From: Nitrococcus mobilis Nb-231
GTDB taxonomy: Bacteria; Pseudomonadota; Gammaproteobacteria; Nitrococcales; Nitrococcaceae
Assembly: GCF_000153205.1 (NCBI RefSeq)
Contig: NZ_CH672427.1
Location: forward strand, 2,148,541-2,212,540
Length of the DNA stretch: 64,000 bases
Direction of reading: 5' to 3'
Shown one piece after another: positions 19,954 through 27,562 of this stretch. The notes under the pieces were generated by a model. The model was not told the DNA's origin, did not search any database, and worked only from the letters and a program-made list of their open reading frames with translations. Numbering within the stretch: position 1 is the first letter of the stretch; the number at the start of each line of letters is the position of its first letter. The translations under genes were made by a program, and so were the position numbers.

Positions 19954-19999
19954 ACTGAAAATCCCCGTGTCGGTGGTTCGATTCCGCCCCTGGCCACCA
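19954..19999 (+). repeat. attR-like repeat (3' half of tRNA-Phe)
   Basis: Starts ACTGAAAATCCCCGTGTCGG and ends CCTGGCCACCA. It matches 6174-6219 at 42 of 46 positions, with the four differences compensating in the T-stem. The 5' half of a tRNA is missing upstream, so it is not a gene. Its T-stem (GGTGG/CCGCC) may be the original chromosomal tRNA end that was displaced on integration. Confidence 0.75.
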
Positions 20000-20009
20000 T
20001 TAATTCTCT

Positions 20010-20667
20010 GTGTTTGGTCGTCTAGCGCCTCCCCTATACGATAGGGCCGCGTCCACCCCTTAATAGTAAAGAACGCCGGCCTTTCGCTGAGACCTCCCAT
20101 TAAGCTATAGGGATCGGCAACCTCTGGGCGTAAATCTTTCATGCTATAGCGCATGCGAAGCTCCCAGGTCTGCTTTTGGGTGCGAACGATTTGCTCACCA
20201 CAGGCGAGCCCCGCACCCTGTAGCCTACGGGCTCACTATAGCGGTTCGGCTGATCGCTCCACTCTTTGTGCAGCGAGACGGGCTGCCCCGTCCGTTTGGC
20301 CGTCGGCCCGTTTATCACCCTCCACGAGCGCGGCCTAGCCGCCGCTGTCGGCCGCTTCCCGAGCTTTCTCCACTAGCGCCAGACCTGGGTCCTGGTCGAT
20401 GCCCTTTAGCTCCATGAGTCGGCTCAGCTGCCGCCACATCGTCACGGGTGAGCCGCCAATCTGCTGGAGCTGACGAATGCCCCACAGCGAGGCCCTGGCG
20501 GTCACCCGCTTGGACGATTCTTTGGTATCGCGGCCATAGAGGTCGGAGTCGATGCCGTGGTTATCGACGCCGGGATAGTCGGGGCGGCTCAGTAAGTAAA
20601 TAGTGGCGCGGCTGGTGTTTGACTGAACGAAAGTGACGCTCACCCGCCTGCCGCATCCGACTTGCAA
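20010..20667 (-). pseudogene. rep: Decayed second copy of the rolling-circle rep gene
   Basis: On the minus strand, DNHGIDSDLYGRDTKESSKRV and WGIRQLQQIGGSPVTMWRQL (within 20335-20667) match the rep protein at 12487-14340 almost residue for residue. A further block in another frame (ADPYSLMGG near 20110) matches its C-terminal DKPDPYSLKG. Frames change at least twice and both ends are gone, so only about 200 codons of the C-terminal region survive. It lies outside the attachment repeat at 19999. Confidence 0.75.
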
Positions 20668-21180
20668 TCCCCGTCAACATTCGTCAGCCTTGTATTCCCT
20701 AGCTCAAATCGTGCAGCGGTTGTGCGCGTGTCGCCCCCGATGCACCGACAACCTGCCGGCGGGCCACAGGCCCCCGCGGCGGATAGATGCCGCCCCCCAT
20801 GGGCCCACGGCGGATCGCTCGGCTGACGACCGACTCGTGTTCGTCGGCAACCTTCGAGTAGGTCAGCCAGATTGCGCGGCGCTAAACCGATACGCCTTCA
20901 TACGTCGCTCGAGCTGACGAAGGGGGTGGTGAGATGGTGTGCGTGACCGAGAAACACCGGCAAGGCTGCCGCGAGTGATCCAATTGCTGATCGCCGGTGT
21001 TCCACAGCATGAAGCACCGGCTAGGGTTCTGCGGCCGTAATAGCCGGCGAGCGGCTCCAACGCGGGCCGGAGAAAAAGCGAACAGATGAGTCAATCACAG
21101 GCCAGGCAAGGGCACGATTCGAGGGGTTTGCGGGCCTGCGCGCCTAGCCCTGGCTGTCTTCAGATGGAGTGGAAGGTCCT
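20668..21180. other. Intergenic region upstream of betaine synthesis genes
   Basis: About 510 bp with no supported gene. The left part is presumably further residue of the second element; the right part should hold the promoter of the GSMT-SDMT operon, but no clear -35/-10 pair stands out. Confidence 0.4.
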
Positions 21181-22002
21181 ATGGCTACGCCACAACAAAA
21201 GAAGCAATGTTTCGGAGCGGACCCGGTCGCCTGCCGGGAAACCAATCATTACCGCGAAGAGTACATCGAAGCGTTTGTCAACAAATGGGATGCGCTCATC
21301 GATTGGGAGAGCCGAGCGCAAAGCGAAGGCGATTTCTTCATCAACGTCCTGCGCGAACGTGGCGCCAAGAGAATATTGGATGTCGCCACCGGCACAGGGT
21401 TCCATTCCGTCCGCCTGATCGAGGCCGGCTTTGAGGTCGTGAGCTGCGATGGCAGCGCCGAGATGCTGGCGAAGGCCTTTCAGAACGGGCGTCAATATGG
21501 GCATATCATGCGCACGGTCCAGGTTGATTGGCGCTGGCTCAATCGCGACATCCACGGCCATTACGATGCCATCATCTGCCTGGGTAATTCATTCACACAC
21601 CTCTTCTCTGAAAACGACCGCCGCAAGGCGCTGGCGGAATTCCATGCCACGCTCAAGCACGACGGCTTTCTCATACTCGATCAACGTAACTACGACGCCA
21701 TCCTCGATCACGGCTACACGACCAAGCACACTTACTATTATTGTGGCGATAACATTTCAGTGTATCCCGAGCATATCGATGACGGTTTAGCGCGCTTCAA
21801 GTACTCCTTCCCAGACCGCTCGACGTTCCATCTGAACATGTATCCCTTGCGAAAAAACTACACGCGCCGACTCATGCATGAGGTTGGCTTCCAGCACATC
21901 GAGACCTTCGGCGACTTCCAAGAAACCTACCGGGAAAACGACCCCGACTTTTTCATCCATGTTGCTGAAAAAGCCTATAGGGAGGAGCCTGATAGTGACT
22001 AG
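21181..22002 (+). CDS. gsmt: Glycine/sarcosine N-methyltransferase
   Basis: A 273-residue class I methyltransferase resembling the GSMT of Ectothiorhodospira halochloris. It uses S-adenosylmethionine to methylate glycine to sarcosine and then dimethylglycine, the first two steps of de novo betaine synthesis. The AdoMet site is RILDVATGTGFHSVRLIEAG, with VVSCDGSAEML as the second strand. DAIICLGNSFTHLF and LDQRNYDAIL are typical of this family. The ATG at 21181 has GGAAGG about 4-5 nt ahead and gives the expected N-terminus MATPQQKKQCFG. The sdmt start overlaps its end by 8 bp. Confidence 0.9.
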   Translation: MATPQQKKQCFGADPVACRETNHYREEYIEAFVNKWDALIDWESRAQSEGDFFINVLRERGAKRILDVATGTGFHSVRLIEAGFEVVSCDGSAEMLAKAFQNGRQYGHIMRTVQVDWRWLNRDIHGHYDAIICLGNSFTHLFSENDRRKALAEFHATLKHDGFLILDQRNYDAILDHGYTTKHTYYYCGDNISVYPEHIDDGLARFKYSFPDRSTFHLNMYPLRKNYTRRLMHEVGFQHIETFGDFQETYRENDPDFFIHVAEKAYREEPDSD

Positions 22003-22846
22003 CCGCTATTCAGGCGCGGTCGAGACAGCGCGCGATTACTACAACAGCAACGACGCCGATACCTTCTACCATACCGTCTGGGGTGGTGAAGATATCCATG
22101 TCGGCCTTTATGAGGCGCCCAGCGAGCCAATTTTCGATGCGAGCCGGCGGACCGTGGAGCGTATGGCCGGTTGCATTCCCAAACTCGATGGAGATACGCG
22201 GGTGCTGGATATCGGTGCCGGCTATGGCGGCGCCGCCCGATTCCTGGCGCAGCGTTACGGCTGTCAGGTGGTTGCCCTCAATCTCAGCGAGAAAGAAAAC
22301 GATCGGGCCCGGCAGATGAACCGGCAGCAAGGGCTCGATGAGCTGATCGAGGTGATCGACGGCAGCTTCGAAGACCTTCCATTCAATGATAGGCACTTCG
22401 ACGTGGTATGGTCCCAGGACGCCATTCTACACAGCGGCAATCGGCGCAAGGTCTTGGAAGAAGTCGCAAGAGTGCTGGCCCCTGGCGGTCACTTTCTTTT
22501 CACCGATCCGATGCAAGCCGATGACTGTCCTGCGGGCGTGCTACAACCCATCCTGGAGCGCATCCACCTCGCAACGCTGGGCTCACCTGAGTTTTATCGC
22601 CGAACACTAACGGAACTCGATCTTGAGGAGGTATCCTTTGATATACACTCCGATATGCTCGCAGTGCACTACGGTCGCGTTCACGATGAGCTCACAAGCT
22701 GCGAGGAGAGGCTCGCGGAATACGTCAGCCGCGACTATATCGAACGGATGAAGCACGGCCTGCAACATTGGATCGAAGGTGGCCGCAACGGCCATCTGAC
22801 GTGGGGTATTTTTCTCTTTCGTAAGCCGGGCGACGCGCCGCGCTAG
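21995..22846 (+). CDS. sdmt: Sarcosine/dimethylglycine N-methyltransferase
   Basis: A 283-residue methyltransferase that completes betaine synthesis (sarcosine to dimethylglycine to glycine betaine). YYNSNDADTFYHTVWGGEDIH near the N-terminus and the AdoMet motif VLDIGAGYGGAARFLA are characteristic, followed by SQDAILHSGNRRKVLEEV and LAPGGHFLFTDPM. The start is GTG 21995, with GGAGGAG about 7 nt upstream, inside the end of gsmt. With gsmt it lets the cell make betaine from glycine, an osmoprotection route known mainly from extreme halophiles. Confidence 0.9.
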   Translation: MTSRYSGAVETARDYYNSNDADTFYHTVWGGEDIHVGLYEAPSEPIFDASRRTVERMAGCIPKLDGDTRVLDIGAGYGGAARFLAQRYGCQVVALNLSEKENDRARQMNRQQGLDELIEVIDGSFEDLPFNDRHFDVVWSQDAILHSGNRRKVLEEVARVLAPGGHFLFTDPMQADDCPAGVLQPILERIHLATLGSPEFYRRTLTELDLEEVSFDIHSDMLAVHYGRVHDELTSCEERLAEYVSRDYIERMKHGLQHWIEGGRNGHLTWGIFLFRKPGDAPR

Positions 22847-22982
22847 CCCATTCGCACGCTGTGTACGAGCGAATGCCGAACCGGGTGCCCGCCTAAGCGC
22901 AGGCCGGCACCTAGGCAGCGCAAAACGGCATACTGCTCAGAATCGTGTGCGGCGATCAGGCGAAAAACACGGGTAGCCAGCC

Positions 22983-23028
22983 CAAAAAACGCGCGGCACC
23001 GCCCACCGGGATGGGCGATACCGCGCGC
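22983..23028 (-). terminator. Rho-independent terminator of the RRM gene
   Basis: Read on the minus strand, CGCGCGG-TATCGCCC and GGGCGGTG-CCGCGCG form a long GC hairpin followed by TTTTTTGGG. It begins about 27 bp after the stop codon of the RNA-binding protein gene. Confidence 0.85.
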
Positions 23029-23054
23029 GATCTGCAGCCGTTGAGGCTGTGGCT

Positions 23055-23339
23055 TTACCAGCGTCGGGCTTGGCGGGGTCCCCCGCTGGGGCGCTCCTTG
23101 CGCTCCTGAGCCTCGTTGACGCGCAGATTACGACCACCGAAGTCCTTGCCATCGAGTGCCTCGATAGCAGAGGCGGCATCGGTGTCGGACATGGTGACGA
23201 AACCGAAACCACGCGGCCGGCCGGTGTCCCGGTCGGTCATCAGGCGGACGGAATCGACATTACCGTAGGCGGCGAACAGCTCGCGCAGCTCGTCTTCGGA
23301 GGCGGAGAAGGGCAGGTTGCCCACATAGATCGACTTCAT
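23055..23339 (-). CDS. RNA-binding protein with a single RRM
   Basis: A 94-residue protein consisting of one RNA recognition motif (RNP2 SIYVGNLPF at residues 3-11; RNP1 RGFGFVTM near 43-50) and a short Arg/Gly-rich tail. Bacterial proteins of this shape resemble cold-induced cyanobacterial Rbp proteins and probably bind mRNA. The ATG at 23339 begins the domain directly; a GTG at 23354 would add five residues. Monocistronic, with a strong terminator downstream. Confidence 0.9.
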   Translation of the reverse strand: MKSIYVGNLPFSASEDELRELFAAYGNVDSVRLMTDRDTGRPRGFGFVTMSDTDAASAIEALDGKDFGGRNLRVNEAQERKERPSGGPRQARRW

Positions 23340-23354
23340 AGAAATATCATTCAC

Positions 23355-23803
23355 TCAATTTTCAATAGCGGTACCCGATCATCATTAAGCGATGCCGGTC
23401 TGATACGGACAGATTGCGAGGGCAACCGACCATGCCGCTGGCCAGCGCAACGCACCACGAGATCCACCCGTGGTCGTATCCCGTCGTCTCTTGAGCCCAG
23501 CAGGAAGGCGAGCTATACGCCCCCGGAACCGGCAGGGTTTACAGAAGAAGAGCGGAACTCGACCAGTAATAACACTAGCGCAGGCCGCAAGCTGACGCAA
23601 TGAAATTTTTGATATTTATTGGTGCCATTTTCGAATCGCAGCGGCGCAGCATTAAGAACGGCCGCGCGCCGCTGGAGAGCCCGTTCCCACCCGGAGATAG
23701 TTGCGATAGGTTTGTAAATCTTGCGTGCGGATTCAGCGTAGCAGTGCGACGACAGCGTTCACAACTTACGATGCGACAACTCGAAAAGCGGTAGTAGCAA
23801 CGC
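23355..23803. other. Intergenic region, no gene supported
   Basis: About 450 bp between divergent genes. Short frames exist but lack ribosome-binding sites and recognisable products. It should contain the promoters of the RRM gene (minus strand) and the FBP aldolase/phosphatase gene (plus strand). Confidence 0.4.
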
Positions 23804-24907
23804 ATGAAAATCACACTCAGCATCATAAAAGCCGACATCGGCGCCATCGGCGGCCACATGGCACCCTCCGCCCGGCTGGTGGAGACGGTGCGCCGACACG
23901 TACTGGAGACGAGCGGGGATCTCCTGCTCGACAGCTACCTAAGCTATACCGGCGACGACATCGCCATGCTGCTGACGCATAACCGAGGCACAGCCGATAA
24001 AGCGGTGCATCAGCTTGCCTGGGACGCGCTCATGGCGGGAACTGAAGTGGCACGGGCGCAAGGTCTCTACGGCGCCGGTCAGGACCTCGTGCAAGAGGCC
24101 TTTTCTGCCAACGTGCGTGGTATGGGGCCGGCCGTCGCGGAAATGGAGATCGACGAGCGCCCGAACGAGCCATTTCTCTTTTTCGCCGCCGACAAGACCG
24201 ACCCCGGGGCCTACAACCTGCCTCTCTACTTGGCCTTCGCCGATCCTATGAACACGCCGGGCCTGATTCTCTCGCAAAAGCTTGCCCAGGGATTCCGGTT
24301 CGTGATCATGGATGTCACCCACACCGCGTGCGACCGTGTCATCGAACTCGTGGCCCCCGAGGAGCTCTATGACATTGCCGCCTTGCTGCGTGACCCGCAA
24401 CGCTATGTGGTCGAATCCGTCTGGTCGCGCACCAGCGGCGAGCAAGCCGCGGTCGTATCCACCTCCCGCCTGCGTGATATCGCCGGCAAGCACACGGGCA
24501 AAGACGATCCTGTGCTACTGATCCGAACGCAGATGCACTTCCCGTCCACGGGCGAGCTGCTGGCCCCCTTTCAGGTGGGCCATTTTGTGGCGGGCGGGCT
24601 GCGCGGGTCACACAATATGCCTCTCATGCCATGCCCTCTGAACACGCCGGTGAGCTACTTTGATGGTCCACCCACCGTTACTTGTGCCGCTTTTGCCTGC
24701 CACGAGGGTCGACTCACCGAGCCGGTGGACGCGTTTGCACACCCCTTTTGGGACTCGGTACGTGAACGAACCGCTGCCAAGGCCATGGAGATACGACGCC
24801 AGGGCTTTTTCGGCAGTGCCATGCTGCCGATGGCGCAGCTTGAGTATACGGGCGTGGCAGAGCGCATCGAGCAGTTACGGGAGCGGTTTCAGAACCGGAC
24901 CGAGTAG
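23804..24907 (+). CDS. fbp: Fructose-1,6-bisphosphate aldolase/phosphatase (archaeal type)
   Basis: A 367-residue protein matching the bifunctional class V enzyme, which condenses triose phosphates and dephosphorylates the product to fructose 6-phosphate, making gluconeogenesis one-way. Metal ligands of the family are visible: Asp-11 and His-18 in IKADIGAIGGH and the Asp pair 51-52 in YTGDDIAMLL. The later blocks HTGKDDPVLLIRTQ and GGLRGSHNMPLMP are also family-typical. Length fits (about 365-390 aa). The enzyme is nearly universal in archaea and found in some deeply branching bacteria, so its presence here suggests transfer. The ribosome-binding site is weak and the gene stands alone. Confidence 0.85.
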   Translation: MKITLSIIKADIGAIGGHMAPSARLVETVRRHVLETSGDLLLDSYLSYTGDDIAMLLTHNRGTADKAVHQLAWDALMAGTEVARAQGLYGAGQDLVQEAFSANVRGMGPAVAEMEIDERPNEPFLFFAADKTDPGAYNLPLYLAFADPMNTPGLILSQKLAQGFRFVIMDVTHTACDRVIELVAPEELYDIAALLRDPQRYVVESVWSRTSGEQAAVVSTSRLRDIAGKHTGKDDPVLLIRTQMHFPSTGELLAPFQVGHFVAGGLRGSHNMPLMPCPLNTPVSYFDGPPTVTCAAFACHEGRLTEPVDAFAHPFWDSVRERTAAKAMEIRRQGFFGSAMLPMAQLEYTGVAERIEQLRERFQNRTE

Positions 24908-25096
24908 AAGCGGTGGACACCGAGGATAGTAGCCACCGGGCGCGGCACAGCGTGGGCTCGCGCCCCGGGCTTTTCGCCACGCGGTTGCGGCAGGGGATTT
25001 TCTTCGTCTGATCGATTTTGCGCGCGAATTGCGCCGTTTTGTTATCCTGTGACCGCCCAAGTGATTCCATCGGTACGAAACAAGAGGCTAATCGTC

Positions 25097-25522
25097 ATGG
25101 CGGCAGCAGAGACGCAGAACGAATTTCAGATCGACACCGAACAGCTCTACCATGAGGAGGTCTTTACCGACCGCCGGGTGGGCAGCATTCTGCGGCTGAC
25201 ACCGGTGACTTCCGATGGTAGCCGGGACACCAGCCGAGCGGTTGTATTTTTAGGGCAGACCCAGGTTCTAACCCAGGCCGGCGCCCTACCGATCAACTTC
25301 GAGATCAAGGCCGATTCGCTTAAGCAGGCCTTAGAGCAGTTCGAACATGGCGCCGAGCAGGCAGTCGACGACACTCTCGAGCAAATCAAGCAGCTGCAGC
25401 GCGAGGCGGCCTCGTCCATCGTCGTACCGGGGGGATCGGGCGGCGCTGCCGGTCCAGGAGCCGCCGGCCCAGGGGCTCTCGGCAGCGGCCTTCTCGGCGG
25501 GGGCGGTGTCAAATCTCGGTAG
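25097..25522 (+). CDS. Conserved small cytoplasmic protein, unknown function
   Basis: About 141 residues from an ATG with AGAGG 9 nt upstream (MAAAETQNEFQID). The N-terminal two thirds looks like a beta-rich domain (EEVFTDRRVGSILRLTPV, AVVFLGQTQVLTQAGALPINFEI) followed by an amphipathic helix. The last 35 residues are almost entirely Gly, Ala and Pro and probably disordered. I have a sense of the FTDRRVGSIxxLTPV pattern recurring in proteobacterial hypothetical proteins but cannot name a function. Confidence 0.6.
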   Translation: MAAAETQNEFQIDTEQLYHEEVFTDRRVGSILRLTPVTSDGSRDTSRAVVFLGQTQVLTQAGALPINFEIKADSLKQALEQFEHGAEQAVDDTLEQIKQLQREAASSIVVPGGSGGAAGPGAAGPGALGSGLLGGGGVKSR

Positions 25523-25629
25523 CGACACCGACCGGCTCAACCAACCTAACGAGCCGGTACGAATAGATACTCAGTACCGAAGCGTTTACGGCGTTTTCCC
25601 TGCCAGGAGAGCCCTGGCAGTGGACGATG

Positions 25630-26289
25630 CTAGCCGGCCTCGCCGCTCGACGCCCCCGGTTGGCGCTCGGGGCGAGCCCGATCGAAAGCAGCGAGCTCCA
25701 GACAAGCATCGTTGATGCGCCGTATATTACGATAATTAGCTAAATCCACCTCGAAGCGGTTGGCGTTGAAGACCTGGGGCACTAAGTAAAGATCCGCCAG
25801 GGTCGTCTGGTCGCCATAGCAGTAACGCCCGGCCTGCGGATCAGTGGCGAGCATGGACTCCAGCGCCTCAAACCCTTTGTGTATCCAGTGATGATACCAA
25901 GCGCTTTGCTGCGGATTGCCGGCATCCAGCGCCGTGCTGAGGTAACGCAATACGCGCAGGTTGTTGAGCGGATGGATATCACAGGCGATCGCTTGCGCCA
26001 AAGCCCGGACGCGGGCACGGCCGATGGCCTCGGCCGGCAGCAGGGGTGGCTGTGGATACACCTCCTCCAGGTATTCGCAGATGGCTAGCGACTGGCGCAG
26101 CAAGCGACCGTCCTCCGTCTCCAGAGTCGGCACCAAGCACTGCGGGTTCAGGCTACGATAGTCAGGGTGAGACTGCTCGCCCTTGCGCAGATTCACCGGC
26201 GCTTGGCTGTAAACCACGCCCTTGAGATTCAAAGCGATTCGCACCCGATAGGCGGCCGTGGAGCGATAGTAGTCATAGAGCTTGATCAT
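25630..26289 (-). CDS. maiA: Maleylacetoacetate isomerase
   Basis: A 219-residue zeta-class glutathione transferase. It isomerises 4-maleylacetoacetate to fumarylacetoacetate in homogentisate (tyrosine/phenylalanine) breakdown, with glutathione as cofactor. The zeta signature SSxCx(W/R) region is replaced by YYRSTAAYRVRIALNLKG, the common bacterial form. NPQCLVPTLE (cis-Pro) and SLAICEYLEE (glutathione site) are present. The start overlaps the fahA stop as ATGA, making it the last gene of a five-gene coupled operon. Confidence 0.9.
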   Translation of the reverse strand: MIKLYDYYRSTAAYRVRIALNLKGVVYSQAPVNLRKGEQSHPDYRSLNPQCLVPTLETEDGRLLRQSLAICEYLEEVYPQPPLLPAEAIGRARVRALAQAIACDIHPLNNLRVLRYLSTALDAGNPQQSAWYHHWIHKGFEALESMLATDPQAGRYCYGDQTTLADLYLVPQVFNANRFEVDLANYRNIRRINDACLELAAFDRARPERQPGASSGEAG

Positions 26290-27272
26290 TGCGCTCGGTA
26301 TTCCCGTAGGCGCTGGTCGATGGCCCCGAAGAGGCTATGGCCTGCCGCATCGAGCATCTCGATACGGACCCGGTCACCAAAGCGCAAATACGGTGTCCGC
26401 GCCGCCCCGTACGTGAGAACCTCGAGCATACGCCGCTCAGCCAAACAACAAGCGCCTTGGCTGCGATCGGTATTGGACACGGTCCCGGAACCAATTACGG
26501 TCCCGGCACTGAGGTGTCGGGTCCGCGCCGCATGGGCGATCAGCTGCGGGAAATCAAACGTCATGTCCACTCCGGCATTGGGCTGACCGAACGGCTGTTC
26601 ATTGAGCCATACCCGCAGAGGCAGATGCACTTTGGCCCCATCCCAGGCCTCGCCCAGCTCGTCCGGGGTCAGCGCCATCGGCGAAAAAGCCGAGGCCGGC
26701 TTGCTTTGAAAGAATCCGAAGCCTTTGGCCAGCTCGCCCGGAATGAGATTACGCAGCGAGACATCGTTGACCAGCATCAACAGCTTGATGTGCGGACCGG
26801 CCACCGCGGCTGCGATACCCATCGGGACATCGTCGGTTATCACCGCCACCTCGGCCTCGAAATCGACGCCCCACTCCTCGCTGGCGGCAAGGATATCCTC
26901 ACACGGGCCGTAGAACCCATCCGAACCGCCCTGATACATCAGCGGATCTGTCCAGAAACTCTCCGGCATCGCCGCGCCGCGGGCTTGGCGCACCAACTCC
27001 ACGTGGTTCACATAGGCGCTGCCGTCCGCCCACTGGTAAGCGCGCGGCAACGGCGCAGCCAACGTGGACGGGTCCAACGGGAATGCATCGGCAAGCTCAC
27101 CCGCATGCACTCGCCGCGAGACTTCCTGCAACTGCGGCTCGACGCGGACCCAATCATCCAGGGCTGCCTGCAGCGTGGCTGCGATATCCGGCACCTTGAC
27201 GGCGCGCGATAGATCACCCGCCACCACAAGTAGCTCACCGTCCCGCCCGTGTCTCAGCGAAGCAAGTTTCAT
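26286..27272 (-). CDS. fahA: Fumarylacetoacetase-type hydrolase
   Basis: A 328-residue fumarylacetoacetate hydrolase, cleaving fumarylacetoacetate to fumarate and acetoacetate, the last step of the homogentisate route. Metal-binding acidic residues are in WGVDFEAEVAVITDDVP and NDVSLRNLIPGELAKGFGF. SGTVSNTDRSQGACCLAERR, near the C-terminus, is typical of the bacterial two-domain form. GGAGA precedes ATG 27272, which overlaps the stop of the DUF2783 gene. The product of maiA, next in the operon, is its substrate supplier. Confidence 0.9.
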   Translation of the reverse strand: MKLASLRHGRDGELLVVAGDLSRAVKVPDIAATLQAALDDWVRVEPQLQEVSRRVHAGELADAFPLDPSTLAAPLPRAYQWADGSAYVNHVELVRQARGAAMPESFWTDPLMYQGGSDGFYGPCEDILAASEEWGVDFEAEVAVITDDVPMGIAAAVAGPHIKLLMLVNDVSLRNLIPGELAKGFGFFQSKPASAFSPMALTPDELGEAWDGAKVHLPLRVWLNEQPFGQPNAGVDMTFDFPQLIAHAARTRHLSAGTVIGSGTVSNTDRSQGACCLAERRMLEVLTYGAARTPYLRFGDRVRIEMLDAAGHSLFGAIDQRLREYRAQ

Positions 27273-27562
27273 GTTCTCTCCTTTGTCACACGGCACATCA
27301 CCGCCCGAATTGCGTTCGGCCCGGCCGGGTCCGACCGGCCAGCCGCGCTTGCCGAGCCATCCCCCAGGCCCTCACGCGCAATGCGCAGCGCCTCGTCAAG
27401 AATCGCCTGATCGCCGATGTGATTGGCCAGCAGCAGAATGAGCTTGGCGTTGGCAAGGCGGCTTTCCTCATCGGTGAGCCCTTGATGGAGCTCCAGCAGC
27501 GCCTGATAGAAATCATCCGGACGCGCCAGCTGCGGTTCGACATTCAGTCGGCTCGGCTTCAT
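27269..27562 (-). CDS. DUF2783-like small protein
   Basis: About 97 residues starting MKPSRLNVEPQ. The core DDFYQALLELHQGLTDEESRLANAKLILLLANHIGD corresponds to the DUF2783 family, small helical proteins found beside FAD monooxygenases in aromatic-degradation clusters. Its start overlaps the monooxygenase stop and its stop overlaps the fahA start, so synthesis is locked to both. A role as coupling or stabilising partner of the monooxygenase, as MhaB is for MhaA in Pseudomonas putida U, is an inference from context. Confidence 0.75.
   Translation of the reverse strand: MKPSRLNVEPQLARPDDFYQALLELHQGLTDEESRLANAKLILLLANHIGDQAILDEALRIAREGLGDGSASAAGRSDPAGPNAIRAVMCRVTKERT

Larger units (their letters stand above)
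6174..19999. mobile_element. tRNA-Phe-integrated genomic island (about 13.8 kb), degraded
   Basis: Bounded on the left by the 3' half of tRNA-Phe and on the right by a second copy of that half. In order it contains a tRNA-Thr-like fragment and terminator, a type III restriction-modification pair (mod split by an IS5-type element, res intact), a rolling-circle-type rep gene split by an IS1634-type element, alpA, an IS66-type element and a membrane-protein gene. AlpA plus an HUH Rep is a usual kit for satellite or plasmid-like integrative elements. No tyrosine recombinase is visible anywhere inside, so mobility has probably been lost, perhaps when the IS66-type element arrived. Confidence 0.75.

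Noticed and set aside
20656-20690. AATCCCCGT resembling the tRNA-Phe anticodon-stem region, a possible third attachment site
   Set aside because: Only nine bases match and the T-arm and CCA end are absent.
20830-20860. LVFVGNL-like translation resembling an RRM RNP2 motif
   Set aside because: No RNP1 follows and the frame is short; similarity is accidental.
25600-25621. CTGCCAGG/CCTGGCAG hairpin as a terminator between the unknown gene and maiA
   Set aside because: No T-run follows on either strand, so the evidence is too weak.
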